Origin: Pseudovibrio japonicus
Lineage (GTDB): Bacteria; Pseudomonadota; Alphaproteobacteria; Rhizobiales; Stappiaceae
DNA: 64,000 bases
NCBI RefSeq assembly: GCF_014651595.1
Contig: NZ_BMXE01000001.1
Location: 682,001-746,000 of the forward strand
Direction: 5' to 3'
This document shows, in pieces, positions 17,030 to 25,725 of the stretch (position 1 is its first letter; every line of letters begins with the position of its first letter). The position numbers were made by a program, and so were the translations under genes. A model generated the notes under the pieces. That model had not been told where the DNA came from and made no database searches. It saw only the letters and a list, made by a program, of their open reading frames with translations.

Positions 17030-18382
17030 GTGTCTACAAGTTTTAAGGTGACGAACCGCTCTTTTCTGGCGCTCGCTGTTCCTATGACATTGGCCTACAT
17101 CTCCACTCCCTTGCTGGGACTGGTGGATACGGCAGTGATCGGGCAGTTACACGATGCCGCCCTTTTGGGTGGTCTGGCTGTTGGTACCATCCTGTTTGAT
17201 GTGATTGGTGCGTTTTTCTATTTCTTGCGGGCAGGCACAACCGGTCTTGCTGCCCAGTCACTTGGTGCTAACAATGGGCCAGAATTACGGGCTGTGCTGG
17301 CGCGTGCGTTGTTGCTGGGCATCATTGGCGGGGTTGTTGTTATCTTCCTGCAATGGCCTATTTTGCAGTTTGGTCTTCCAATTATCGGCGGCACAGAGGC
17401 TGTTCAGGAAGCGGCTGCCACCTATTTTGCGATCCGTGCGTTTTCCGCGCCGTTTGTTCTGGCCAACTACTCCATTTTGGGCTGGTATCTGGGCCTGAGC
17501 AAAGCTGGTATCGGGCTGCTTATCCAGACCTTCCTGAATGTGACCAATATGGTGCTCTCAGTTGTGTTTGTGCTGGGCTTTAACTGGGGCATTCCCGGCG
17601 TAGCCATTGCCACCTTCATTGCAGAGGCGCTAACATTCGGCCTTGGCCTTTACCTGATCAAACGGGAGCTGAACGGTGCGCCGCTGCCTACCTTCTCGCA
17701 GATCATCATTTGGGAAAAGCTAAAGCCCATGCTGGCGCTGAACCGGGACATCATGATCCGGTCCATGGTGATGTTGTTTGCGTTTGGCTTCTTCACCTCG
17801 CGCAGTGCGGCGCAGGGAGAAGTGGTGCTTGCGGCCAATGCTGTGCTTGAAAAATTCATTCTGGTTGCCGCCTTCTTTCTGGATGGAACGGCCTCGGCTG
17901 CTGAACAGGTTGTTGGGCAAGCCATTGGTGCAAAGCAGCGCACGGCCTTCCGCAAGGCCCTGCGCCTTTCTGTGGGCTGGGGATTTGGGCTTTCCTTTGG
18001 CGCAGCTGTTGTGCTGTGGCTGGCAGGCGGAGCCGTAATTGACTTGCTGACCACCCATGCGGAGGTACGTGAGACCGCCCGGACCTTTATGATCTGGGCC
18101 GTTCTGACACCGATCATCGGCACATTGGCCTTCCAGATGGATGGGATATTTATTGGGGCAACTTGGTCTCAGGATATGCGGAACTCGGTGGTGGTCTCCA
18201 CCATCCTATTCCTTGCAAGCTACTACCTGCTTTATCCAATTTATGGAAACCACGGCTTGTGGTTCTCCCTGCTGGTGTTCTTCGGGGCACGTGGGCTGAG
18301 CTTGAGCTTTATGTGCTACATTCGCGAGCGACAGCACTTTGATGGGCTGCAGAAGGCTGAGGCTGAAGGTCTGAGCACCTGA
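17030..18382 (+). CDS. MATE-family multidrug/organic cation efflux transporter (DinF-like)
   Basis: 450 residues from GTG 17030 (GAAGG 10 bases upstream); a GTG at 17009 is possible. About twelve transmembrane helices, starting LALAVPMTLAYISTPLLGLVDTAV, in two MATE halves with the typical GLVDTAVIG and LRAGTTGLAAQ segments; the second half has EQVVGQAIGAKQR. DinF-type MATE proteins export drugs or organic cations with H+ or Na+. Inner membrane. Monocistronic, no adjacent regulator. Confidence 0.9.
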   Translation: MSTSFKVTNRSFLALAVPMTLAYISTPLLGLVDTAVIGQLHDAALLGGLAVGTILFDVIGAFFYFLRAGTTGLAAQSLGANNGPELRAVLARALLLGIIGGVVVIFLQWPILQFGLPIIGGTEAVQEAAATYFAIRAFSAPFVLANYSILGWYLGLSKAGIGLLIQTFLNVTNMVLSVVFVLGFNWGIPGVAIATFIAEALTFGLGLYLIKRELNGAPLPTFSQIIIWEKLKPMLALNRDIMIRSMVMLFAFGFFTSRSAAQGEVVLAANAVLEKFILVAAFFLDGTASAAEQVVGQAIGAKQRTAFRKALRLSVGWGFGLSFGAAVVLWLAGGAVIDLLTTHAEVRETARTFMIWAVLTPIIGTLAFQMDGIFIGATWSQDMRNSVVVSTILFLASYYLLYPIYGNHGLWFSLLVFFGARGLSLSFMCYIRERQHFDGLQKAEAEGLST

Positions 18383-18451
18383 AGAAGAATTGCCTTGCCC
18401 GGAGGGGGATTGCCGGGCAAGGCAGGCAGTATCACTCTTAGGTGATAACTA

Positions 18452-19489
18452 CTAAGCGATGCTTATTGTGACTTTGCCCATGTGCTGGGCTTTTTCCATG
18501 TAGTCATAAGCAGCTTCAACCTCGGACATAGTGAAGTCTTTTTCTACGAGCGGCTTGATCTGGTGTTTGGCGACAAACACGGACAGGTGCTCAAAGTAGG
18601 TGCGTGAACCAACCAGAACGCCAGCCAAAGACCCGTTCTTCAGGACCAGATCACTGATGTTTTCCGGTGCATGTGCCCAGCCTGTCAAGACGCCCACCTG
18701 AGAGATTAGTCCGTGAGGTGCAACGGCACGAATGGAGCGTTCCAATGTGTCCTTACCACCCAGTTCCAGAACCACGTCTGCGCCGTGTCCGTCGGTCAGC
18801 TGGTGCAGTTCTGCATCCCAGTCTGGGACCTCTTTGTAGTTGATGGTGATGTCTGCGCCCAGTTCCTTTGCTTTTGCCAGCTTTTCATTTGAGGAGCTGA
18901 TGAGCGCGACGCGGGCGCCGAATGCTTTTACGAGCTGTAGCGCAAAGATTGCGACGCCGCCTGTGCCTTGTATCAGGACGAGGTCGTCCTTCTTCAATGT
19001 GCGGTGCTGTTCAAACAGCGCGTGCCACGCGGTTACGCCTGCGCACGGCAGTGTGGCCGCTTCCTGGAAGCTTAGGTGGTCAGGGATACGAACCAGCGTA
19101 TCCTCATGGAAATTGGCCTGCTCTCTAAGGATGCCTGGGTATTCGGCGGAGCTCAGCGCAGAGCCGAGCATATGGGGGACAAACGGCCCTTCGAGCCACT
19201 GTTGAAAGAAAGTTGGCATGACCCGGTCGCCAACGGACCATTTGGTTACCTTCTCGCCAACGGCGATCACTTCACCTGCCCCATCGGAGAGTGCGACAAG
19301 GTCTGCCGGCATTTCGCCGTACTGACCTTTGCGGATCATCTGATCGCGCGCATTCAAGCTTGCGGCGTGCAGGCGAACCTGAACGTCGAATGGCCCTGGG
19401 GTTTCAACCGGAAAGGTTTGCGAGCTTAAGGTTTCGCCGTTTACAACGACAGCCTGATTTTCGTTTTGCAATGTGATTTGGTCAGTCAT
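18452..19489 (-). CDS. Zinc-binding-dehydrogenase-like MDR oxidoreductase
   Basis: 345 residues. Medium-chain dehydrogenase/reductase: N-terminal GroES-like domain (SLNARDQMIRKGQYG, GDRVMPTFFQQW) and Rossmann domain (VLIQGTGGVAIFALQLVKAF). The position of the catalytic zinc Cys is occupied by NARD, so it is probably a zinc-free, NADPH-type alcohol or quinone reductase. It shares a 16-base promoter motif with the upstream wrbA (19522-19537 and 20271-20286), suggesting one regulon, perhaps against reactive carbonyls or quinones. Confidence 0.87.
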   Translation of the reverse strand: MTDQITLQNENQAVVVNGETLSSQTFPVETPGPFDVQVRLHAASLNARDQMIRKGQYGEMPADLVALSDGAGEVIAVGEKVTKWSVGDRVMPTFFQQWLEGPFVPHMLGSALSSAEYPGILREQANFHEDTLVRIPDHLSFQEAATLPCAGVTAWHALFEQHRTLKKDDLVLIQGTGGVAIFALQLVKAFGARVALISSSNEKLAKAKELGADITINYKEVPDWDAELHQLTDGHGADVVLELGGKDTLERSIRAVAPHGLISQVGVLTGWAHAPENISDLVLKNGSLAGVLVGSRTYFEHLSVFVAKHQIKPLVEKDFTMSEVEAAYDYMEKAQHMGKVTISIA

Positions 19490-19521
19490 TTAAATGTCTC
19501 TTGTATGTATTTGCGTTAAAT

Positions 19522-19537
19522 TGTGTACAAAGGTATA
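19522..19537 (-). promoter_or_regulatory. Promoter-proximal shared motif, copy 1 (dehydrogenase)
   Basis: TGTGTACAAAGGTATA on the plus strand, 15 of 16 bases identical to the copy before wrbA. On the gene strand it starts with TATACC, which lies 17 bases after TTGCGC (19555-19560), so it would overlap the -10 element of a promoter for the dehydrogenase gene. A repressor site at this place is plausible; the regulator is not in the window. Confidence 0.6.
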
Positions 19538-19547
19538 CGTATGCATT

Positions 19548-19606
19548 ATTGCCTGCGCAACCCCACAAACGACAGGTTGTGTTTCAGATCACATCGCGCA
19601 GGCAAT
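19548..19606. repeat. Large inverted repeat between dehydrogenase and wrbA
   Basis: ATTGCCTGCGC at 19548-19558 and its exact reverse complement at 19596-19606, with inner CACAA/TTGTG complementarity. It forms a hairpin of about 59 bases. The left arm overlaps the dehydrogenase promoter; it may also act as the end of the wrbA transcript. Confidence 0.65.
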
Positions 19607-19646
19607 TAAGTTGTTTTTGAAAAATATCGAGAGGTTTTGGGGCCGT

Positions 19647-20249
19647 TTAGGCCTTAGCAAGTTTCTTTGCAATTCCGGCTACGTGCCGCCCCTGATCGCG
19701 GGCAAGCTTCAGCTCATCTTCAGTCGGCTGGCGTGAGCCATCGGGACCGGCAATGGTGCTGGCACCGTAAGGTGAACCACCGCGGACCTCGGAGATTTTG
19801 CTCAGTTCCGGGCTTGAATACGGCAGGCCCGCAATCACCATGCCGTGGTGAGCCAGCGTTGACCAGAAGCTGGTGATGGTTGTTTCATTGCCGCCACCGG
19901 TACCAGTTGAGGTGAACACAGAACCAACTTTGCCGATCAGCTGACCGCCGAACCACAGAGCGCCGGTCTGATCAAGAAAGTTGCGCATTTGTGCTGCCAT
20001 ATTGCCGAAGCGGGTGGGCGTTCCAAAAATGATGGCGTCGTAGTCCGCCAGCTCGGCAGGCTCCGCAACTGGTGCTTTCTGGTCAACCTTAAAATGGTTG
20101 TTGCGAGCTACATCCTCAGGAACAAGTTCAGGAACGCGCTTGACCACAACTTCCGTTCCTTCCACGTCCTGAGCACCCTCGCGGATGGCGTCTGCCATGG
20201 TTTCGATGTGGCCGTAGCTGGAGTAATATAAAACAAGAACCTTTGTCAT
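19647..20249 (-). CDS. wrbA: NAD(P)H:quinone oxidoreductase WrbA
   Basis: 200 residues from ATG 20249, because AAGGA lies 6 bases before it and would abut the alternative ATG at 20255. Flavodoxin-like FMN-binding fold with the phosphate loop [33 protein letters not shown], and the WrbA signature [13 protein letters not shown]. It reduces quinones by two electrons, avoiding semiquinone radicals. The upstream motif at 20271-20286 is shared with the dehydrogenase gene downstream. Confidence 0.94.
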   Translation of the reverse strand: MTKVLVLYYSSYGHIETMADAIREGAQDVEGTEVVVKRVPELVPEDVARNNHFKVDQKAPVAEPAELADYDAIIFGTPTRFGNMAAQMRNFLDQTGALWFGGQLIGKVGSVFTSTGTGGGNETTITSFWSTLAHHGMVIAGLPYSSPELSKISEVRGGSPYGASTIAGPDGSRQPTEDELKLARDQGRHVAGIAKKLAKA

Positions 20250-20270
20250 GATCATTCCTTTGTGTTGTTA

Positions 20271-20286
20271 TGTTTACAAAGGTATA
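20271..20286 (-). promoter_or_regulatory. Promoter-proximal shared motif, copy 2 (wrbA)
   Basis: TGTTTACAAAGGTATA, 22 bases upstream of the wrbA ATG and in the same orientation as the copy before the dehydrogenase gene. No good -35 is found 17 bases upstream here, which argues that the conserved bases are an operator rather than only a -10 element. Confidence 0.6.
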
Positions 20287-20519
20287 GCAACGAGGCGCAT
20301 GAACAATTCTTCACTTGGTAGACTGTCTGTTTATTAGAAGTTGACAATAACAAGAGGCAGATTTTGGCAGGGTGGGTGCAGTGCAATCGGAGCTTCAGTT
20401 TAAAGTTTTGGCAGACTTCGGTTCGACCGCCGTTTTACAGGTAAACGGGCCCTTTTTGCTGCGCCAGCGCGTGACTTTTGTAGTGCTACAAGTGCTGCGG
20501 ATTTTATTGGCGTGCGCTA
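20287..20519. other. Intergenic region upstream of wrbA
   Basis: No credible ORF. A short dyad TTGTAG-TG-CTACAA lies near 20478-20491. It must hold the wrbA promoter; the pyrD terminator follows. Confidence 0.5.
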
Positions 20520-20558
20520 CAAAAAAGGCCGGGACTTTTATCAGACCCAGCCTTTTTG
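20520..20558 (-). terminator. Intrinsic terminator of pyrD
   Basis: On the minus strand AAAGGCTGGG...CCCGGCCTTTTTT: a 10-bp stem with one mismatch, a 12-base loop and a T-run, starting about 20 bases after the pyrD stop. Confidence 0.85.
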
Positions 20559-20576
20559 CAAAAAATTTGTTCGTGC

Positions 20577-21683
20577 CTAGAGATCGAGCGGTTTGTCCGC
20601 CCAAAGGTCATTGTCGATCCCCACCAGATCCTGCAGGTTGGAGACATCGCGCAGCGCGACCAGACGGGACAGATGGTGGTTGATCTTCTTCACCAGCCCC
20701 TGCCCTTCATAGACCATCCCAGAATAGAGCTGGATCTGGTTTGCACCTGCAAAGATCTTGGCAGCCGCTTTCTCTGGTGTATCGACGCCGCCGACGCCGA
20801 AGAGCGGCAGGTCCGGTCCCACTGCTCGTCTTGTTTTGGCCAGAGCGATGGTGGAGCGCTCGAACAGCGGCGCGCCTGACAGGCCGCCGGCTTCCTTGGC
20901 CTGCACCTTGTCCTTAAGCGCGGACGGGCGGGCGATGGTGGTGTTGGAGACGATCATGCCATCGACCTTTTCGGTCATGACAACCTCCGCGATCTCCTTG
21001 ATCGCTTCTTCGGTGACGTCAGGGGCGATCTTGAGCATTACCGGCACCTTGCGGCCCAGACGATCTTCCTGCTCGTTGCGCGCGTCCATAATGGCCGAAA
21101 GGAGGTAGGCTAATGCGTCTTTCTCCTGAAGGTCTCTCAGGCCCGGTGTATTTGGGGACGAGATATTGGCAGTCAGGTAGTCGGCCAGCTCAGCGAACCG
21201 CTTTACGCCTAGCACATAGTCGGCGACACGGTCTTCGGAAAGCTTGTTTGCACCGATGTTAATGCCCAGAACACCCGGTGTGCGCCCAACTTTGCGGATG
21301 CGCTCATAAACGACGTCGTGGCCATCATTGTTGAAGCCGTAGCGGTTGATCACCGCACGGTCGGCGCTGAGGCGGAAGTTCCTTGGCTTTGGGTTGCCTT
21401 CCTGCGGCAAGGGCGTCACCGTTCCAACCTCGACGTGGCCGAAGCCGAGTTTCATCAAGGGAGTGATTGCCTGAGCGTTCTTGTCGAATCCAGCAGCCAT
21501 GCCCACCGGGTTCTTGAAGGTCAGGTCGCCCCACTTGTATTCCAGCGCCTTGTCCTTGATCTGGCCAAAGGACGGGGCCAGACCCGTGGAAAGCATTTTG
21601 ATGGTTGCGTTGTGCGAGGTCTCAGGGTCCAGACAATGCAGCGCCCGGATTCCGACTTTGTTGATCAGGTTTTCAATCGACAT
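20577..21683 (-). CDS. pyrD: Dihydroorotate dehydrogenase (quinone), class 2
   Basis: 368 residues, the length of membrane-associated class 2 enzymes. It oxidises dihydroorotate to orotate in pyrimidine synthesis with FMN and the quinone pool. Class 2 N-terminal helical extension (residues 1-45), then the TIM barrel: NPVGMAAGFDKNA, FGHVEVGTVTPLPQEGNP, INRYGFNNDG, LTANISSPNTPGLRDLQ with the class 2 catalytic Ser, KIAPDVT, VSNTTIARP, GGLSGAPL and GVGGVDTPE. Its ATG is immediately after the stop of the DUF952 gene, so translation is probably coupled. Confidence 0.96.
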   Translation of the reverse strand: MSIENLINKVGIRALHCLDPETSHNATIKMLSTGLAPSFGQIKDKALEYKWGDLTFKNPVGMAAGFDKNAQAITPLMKLGFGHVEVGTVTPLPQEGNPKPRNFRLSADRAVINRYGFNNDGHDVVYERIRKVGRTPGVLGINIGANKLSEDRVADYVLGVKRFAELADYLTANISSPNTPGLRDLQEKDALAYLLSAIMDARNEQEDRLGRKVPVMLKIAPDVTEEAIKEIAEVVMTEKVDGMIVSNTTIARPSALKDKVQAKEAGGLSGAPLFERSTIALAKTRRAVGPDLPLFGVGGVDTPEKAAAKIFAGANQIQLYSGMVYEGQGLVKKINHHLSRLVALRDVSNLQDLVGIDNDLWADKPLDL

Positions 21684-22025
21684 TTATAGCTCCGGAAACT
21701 CGTGATTGCCATTAGCATCCAGCGGAAGCGGTGTGACCCATTTTGCTTTGGAAACAGAAAACTTGCCATACAGGTGCGGAAAGAGTGTTCCACCGCGGGA
21801 GGCCTCCCACTTCATTTGCTCTTCAGGAAAGTCTTCGCTTTCAACGGCAATCAGTAGCAAATCGGTTTGTCCCGCGAAGTACAGCGCTGCTGTTTCTTTT
21901 ACAGTTTCCGCGCCGGAGAAATGGATGAAACCATCGGCCAGGTCGATCGGTGCACCCGCGAAAAAACCGGCGGCTTCAGCTTCCTGCCAAAGCGCCTTGG
22001 GGGCGATCTTGAATATAAGGGACAT
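21684..22025 (-). CDS. DUF952 family protein
   Basis: 113 residues. DUF952 sequence pattern: KIAPKALWQEAEAAGFF, APIDLADGFIHFSGAETVKE, LLLIAVESED, LKWE-like MKWEASRGGTLFPHLYG. Function unknown; the fold of the family resembles ADP-ribose-using enzymes. It is commonly found directly upstream of pyrD in alphaproteobacteria, and here the two are adjacent with no gap. Confidence 0.88.
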   Translation of the reverse strand: MSLIFKIAPKALWQEAEAAGFFAGAPIDLADGFIHFSGAETVKETAALYFAGQTDLLLIAVESEDFPEEQMKWEASRGGTLFPHLYGKFSVSKAKWVTPLPLDANGNHEFPEL

Positions 22026-22251
22026 TGGGTTTGCCTTTCAGGAGAGACGACTACTCAACTGAAGTCATGCTCATACATCGACAAATCAGGGACTGACAAC
22101 CCCCAATTGCGACTAAAGCTTGCAATAGGAATTTATTCACCACAAACAGGATTATATTGAAGCGTTTAGGCTTGCTTATATGGGGGCATTCCTGCGCCTG
22201 TTTCAGCACTCTCTTTGCTCACCTGTTCAAACTTACTGAGCTACTTTTTTC

Positions 22252-22668
22252 CTATATCATCTCGCGAGTTATGACTGCATCCAACAATTCAATTCTGTCT
22301 CTTTTCGGGCTAAAAACAAACCTAACTGTCTGCTCTGGCAAAAATCCGTAGCCCAATGCGTTAACGGGAACATCCATAATCAGAACTCTGCAGCTACATT
22401 CACCAGAATCATAAAACCAAGATTTTCCACTCAGATGTAATACTTCCAAGAATATCTTTTCTTCATCGCCATAGATTTCCAAAAGCCATGTTTTTATCGA
22501 CTTAGGCTCCCATGCAGTTAACTTCAGTGATGGGAGTTCCTTGGCTATCAGCAATGCAAGAGCGGGAGGTTTGTGAATAGATCTGACGGAAACAAGAAGG
22601 AGAGCGATGATCGCGATCATACTGGCAATTGTAAGGATTGCCTTGGTTGCGCAAAACCTTGATTGCAT
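22252..22668 (-). CDS. Hypothetical membrane-anchored protein
   Basis: 138 residues. One N-terminal hydrophobic segment (about 9-27, ILTIASMIAIIALLLVSV) with a basic residue after it, then a soluble domain with a CxC motif (GECSCRVLIMDVPV) and a C-terminal VRFVFSPKRDRIELLDAVI strand pattern. No family recognised. Lower GC and less biased codons than its neighbours, so it may be an accessory gene. No operon partner. Confidence 0.5.
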   Translation of the reverse strand: MQSRFCATKAILTIASMIAIIALLLVSVRSIHKPPALALLIAKELPSLKLTAWEPKSIKTWLLEIYGDEEKIFLEVLHLSGKSWFYDSGECSCRVLIMDVPVNALGYGFLPEQTVRFVFSPKRDRIELLDAVITREMI

Positions 22669-22968
22669 TCACTGGAGTTCCTAATTGCCCGCCTATACTT
22701 ATAGCGTGCAGGTATCTTGATATTATTTGGTCTAATCGCCAATCCTTTACATTTCATCGATTCCGCGAAGCATTGCCGTCTATCGTTCAATTTCCTAGAT
22801 AGCTCTCTCCCTTAGCTCATTAAATGCATGATCTGATCGCATAACGATTTAATGAGCTACAACAAACCCATTTTTGGTTGTGTTTGTTTGACGTATTCAA
22901 CAGGCATACCTAGAACCAAGGTCCAACCATTTTGTTTCAGCACTCTTATCTTCACCGCAGGAGGACCT
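22669..22968. other. Intergenic region upstream of the S24-type regulator
   Basis: 300 bases; the frame of the downstream regulator stays open from 22852 but the upstream part (MSYNKPIFGCVCLTY) has no ribosome site and no resemblance to the family, so I leave it out. Confidence 0.5.
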
Positions 22969-23613
22969 ATGTTGGATCATGAGCGCCTTTGGGCCGCACT
23001 GGACAAACTGGCGGTTCGGCATCAGCTGACGCCTTCGGGGCTTGCACGCAGAGCTGGACTAGACCCGACCTCCTTCAATCCATCAAAGCGATTTGCATCA
23101 GATGGGCGTCCGCGCTGGCCCTCTACCGAGTCGCTTGCAAAAGTGCTGGAAGTCACGCAGATGACCTTCATGGACTTTGCCTCTTTGCTGCAAGAGAAGC
23201 CGGAGAGCTCCAACACGCACTTCAGATCATTTCCCGCTTATCTTTGCACCAGTGACGAGTTAAGTGAGGTTGATTTGGAGGATCTCTCTGATTTTCAGCT
23301 GGACAAATTCTGCGATAGCTTCATTTTTCCCAGTTCTCAGAGTGATAAATTCTTCGCGCTTGAAGTTTCGAGTAATAGTTTTGAACCATACTACAGGGAA
23401 GGACAAATTATAATCGTCTCTCCCGAGACTTCTTTACGGCGCAATGACCATGTTTTGATTGCAACTACAACCGGAGATCTTCATTGCGGTGCTTTGCAGC
23501 GGCAAACGAACGAGCGCATTGAGTTTCGACGGGACACCCCTGAAGACAAACCACGGGTGTTTCAGGTTGCAGATCTGGTCTGGACGGCAAGGGTGTCATG
23601 GGTGAGCCAATAA
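22969..23613 (+). CDS. Helix-turn-helix regulator with degenerate S24 (LexA-like) domain
   Basis: 214 residues from ATG 22969, after GCAGGAGG. N-terminal helix-turn-helix (residues 5-70: ALDKLAVRHQLTPSGLARRA, PRWPSTESLAKVLEVTQ) of the Rhizobiales S24 type. The C-terminal domain (125-205) has the serine of the S24 fold in SSNSFEPYYREG (Ser137), but where family members have a Lys (AKEL or similar) this protein reads HCGALQRQT, so self-cleavage is unlikely. It may act as a simple repressor. The next gene, an SNase-like protein, starts 15 bases after the stop. Confidence 0.8.
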   Translation: MLDHERLWAALDKLAVRHQLTPSGLARRAGLDPTSFNPSKRFASDGRPRWPSTESLAKVLEVTQMTFMDFASLLQEKPESSNTHFRSFPAYLCTSDELSEVDLEDLSDFQLDKFCDSFIFPSSQSDKFFALEVSSNSFEPYYREGQIIIVSPETSLRRNDHVLIATTTGDLHCGALQRQTNERIEFRRDTPEDKPRVFQVADLVWTARVSWVSQ

Positions 23614-23628
23614 TCAAACAGGGCCCCT

Positions 23629-24525
23629 ATGCGGATTACCAAGACCACGTGTTTTCTTATTGGAGCATCACTTCTGGGTGCAGGCCTCTTCGCACTCATC
23701 CAGCACAACTCACAAACCACCCCACCTGGGAATGCGCGGACTCTGTATCGCCCATCCTCATTCCCGATCGAGCATCGCTCATCTGATGAAGAACGGAAGC
23801 GGGAACTTGCAGCGTTGGAGGCTACCCGCAGAGTGGCGGAGGGGCGGATCCCCCAAGCGCCACCGAAACATCCCCAAACACTGCGCAACGTAGGAGGCAC
23901 GCGTACGCCCCCTCCACCGGTCACCGGACCGCTTGAGCGGGTTGCCTATGTGAAGGAGCTGCGCAGGTCCAATCAGCCACTTCCGAAAGAACTGATCCTT
24001 TACCGTGCAGTGGCGGTTGACGGTGCAACCTTACGTGATAAAACGAAGTGGATTTCTCTCAATCACATCCGGCCTGTGCCACTACGCGCAACTTGCATCA
24101 GTGAAGATGGTGAAAGGTGGCAGTGTGGCGTTCGAGCAAGAACAGCTTTACGTGCTTTCATTCGACAAAAACGTGTCACCTGCTCCGATCTAAAAGCCGT
24201 GCATGATGATAAACTCACTGCCACTTGTAGTGTTGGCAATCATGATCTTGCCACTTGGCTCATCAAGAATGGATGGGCAAAGGCGGGAAGCGATGCGCCT
24301 AATACATTGAAAAAAATTGCAGAACGAGCTCGACAATCAGAGAAAGGCATCTGGCGTTCGAAAATGGTGCACCTAAATAAGGATGAAACCGCGACGCTGG
24401 TGAACTCCTGGGAGGAGCTGGACGATGACAGCACCTCGACCTCAACATTGATGATGGAGGGGGAGCCCGCCATTATCTGGCGTCCGCGCAATGATTTGAC
24501 TGCAGAGACCTCTGCGAGAAAATAA
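23629..24525 (+). CDS. Membrane-anchored SNase-like (thermonuclease-fold) protein, probably non-catalytic
   Basis: 298 residues. Membrane anchor or signal at residues 7-25, a Pro-rich linker (75-100), then a staphylococcal-nuclease-like OB domain (about 125-245): LRATCISEDGERWQCGVRARTALRAFI, KLTATCSVGNHDLATWLIKNGWAKAG, ERARQSEKGIW. The Arg/Glu residues used for catalysis in the nuclease are not visible at their places, while four cysteines (156, 166, 185, 200) could form disulfides. Probably periplasmic. It follows the S24-type regulator by 15 bases and may be cotranscribed with it. The C-terminal tail (250-298) is unrelated and polar. Confidence 0.7.
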   Translation: MRITKTTCFLIGASLLGAGLFALIQHNSQTTPPGNARTLYRPSSFPIEHRSSDEERKRELAALEATRRVAEGRIPQAPPKHPQTLRNVGGTRTPPPPVTGPLERVAYVKELRRSNQPLPKELILYRAVAVDGATLRDKTKWISLNHIRPVPLRATCISEDGERWQCGVRARTALRAFIRQKRVTCSDLKAVHDDKLTATCSVGNHDLATWLIKNGWAKAGSDAPNTLKKIAERARQSEKGIWRSKMVHLNKDETATLVNSWEELDDDSTSTSTLMMEGEPAIIWRPRNDLTAETSARK

Positions 24526-24558
24526 ACCTTATACAGGGCCTTAAGGAATAAAAAAATA

Positions 24559-25725
24559 ATGTCAGGGTTTGGGACTACTGTTAAGCGTGAGGCCTGTTTT
24601 TTTGCAGGAGCTGCAACTACCGCCTTCTTCTTTTTGGCGGGAGCTGATTTATTGCAGCCTTCAGCCGGCTTTTTGGTGCAGATGATCTGTTTTCTCTGGC
24701 TTTTTGGCGTCATGTTGTGGTGCGCCTTTGGTGTGGTGCGCCATGCGGACTGTCTAGCCGCGATCCTTGGGGAACCTTACGGAACGCTGATCCTTACGCT
24801 CTCAGTAATTGGCATTGAGGTTTCACTGATCGTTTCCATCATGCTGACAGGGGGCACCAACGAGCCACTGGCGCGTGATACCATGCTGGCGGTACTTCAT
24901 ATTGTGTTGAACGGCATGGTGGGCGTCAGTTTGCTTCTGGGCGGCCTCAAGTACGGGGAGCAGCCCTTTAACACTCAAGGGGCCCGCTCTTTCCTTTCTG
25001 TTCTTATCCCGCTTGTCACTATCTCTCTCATTCTCCCCCGTTACACCACTTCAACCGCTGATCCTTCCCTCTCTACCGGACAGCAGATCTCTTTTGCAGT
25101 GATGATCGGATTGCTTTATTTGATCTTCCTTGCCACCCAAAGTATCCGGCACAGATCGTTCTTCATTCAACCCAAAGCCCATTCAGGCGTTGCCCTGTCG
25201 TTCCTGATGGCGAAGGATGAAGCGGATGACGACCAGAGTACTCATGACGATGATGATCACGATCTGGAGATCTTTTCGACCGGCTACCATGCCACTTTCC
25301 TGATCCTGACCATGCTCCCGATTGTGCTGCTATCAAAGAAGTTCGCTGTGCTCGTGGACTATGGGATTTCAAGTTTCCACATGCCAGTGGCCGTCACCGG
25401 TGTGCTGGTTGCGCTTCTGGTTCTGACACCTGAGGGGCTGGGTAGCTTCCGTGCAGCGCTTTCAAACCGGTTGCAGCGTTCCGTCAATATCTGTCTTGGT
25501 TCGGCCCTTGCAACAATCGGGCTGACAGTCCCGGCTGTTTTGATCGCAGCCGGGATCTTTGACATTCACATCGTGCTCGGTGTGAAGGATACAGATATGA
25601 TCCTGCTCCTTCTGACCCTTATCTTGAGCGTGATCACCTTTACAGGCACACGGACAAACGCCCTACAGGGCGCTGTGCATCTCGTGCTGTTTATCTTCTA
25701 CTTCATCCTTCTGTTCCAACCCTAG
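24559..25725 (+). CDS. chaA: ChaA-type cation/proton antiporter (Y4hA-like)
   Basis: 388 residues with about eleven transmembrane helices. The two repeats of the Ca2+/cation antiporter superfamily are clear: EPYGTLILTLSVIGIEVSLI in the first half and TPEGLGSFRAALSNRLQRSV / LGSALATIGLTVPAVLI in the second, each with the acidic residue (Glu) of the cation site. A cytoplasmic acidic loop (about 218-240, DEADDDQSTHDDDDHDLE) separates the halves. ChaA proteins exchange Ca2+, Na+ or K+ for H+. Its 3' end overlaps the convergent SGNH hydrolase gene by 63 bases. Confidence 0.88.
   Translation: MSGFGTTVKREACFFAGAATTAFFFLAGADLLQPSAGFLVQMICFLWLFGVMLWCAFGVVRHADCLAAILGEPYGTLILTLSVIGIEVSLIVSIMLTGGTNEPLARDTMLAVLHIVLNGMVGVSLLLGGLKYGEQPFNTQGARSFLSVLIPLVTISLILPRYTTSTADPSLSTGQQISFAVMIGLLYLIFLATQSIRHRSFFIQPKAHSGVALSFLMAKDEADDDQSTHDDDDHDLEIFSTGYHATFLILTMLPIVLLSKKFAVLVDYGISSFHMPVAVTGVLVALLVLTPEGLGSFRAALSNRLQRSVNICLGSALATIGLTVPAVLIAAGIFDIHIVLGVKDTDMILLLLTLILSVITFTGTRTNALQGAVHLVLFIFYFILLFQP

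Noticed and set aside
20395-20604. 69-codon minus-strand ORF between wrbA and pyrD
   Set aside because: Crosses the pyrD terminator and the pyrD 3' end; no support.
22969-23613. Prophage repressor or phage remnant
   Set aside because: The S24-type regulator has no phage genes around it; this class is common as chromosomal regulator in Rhizobiales.
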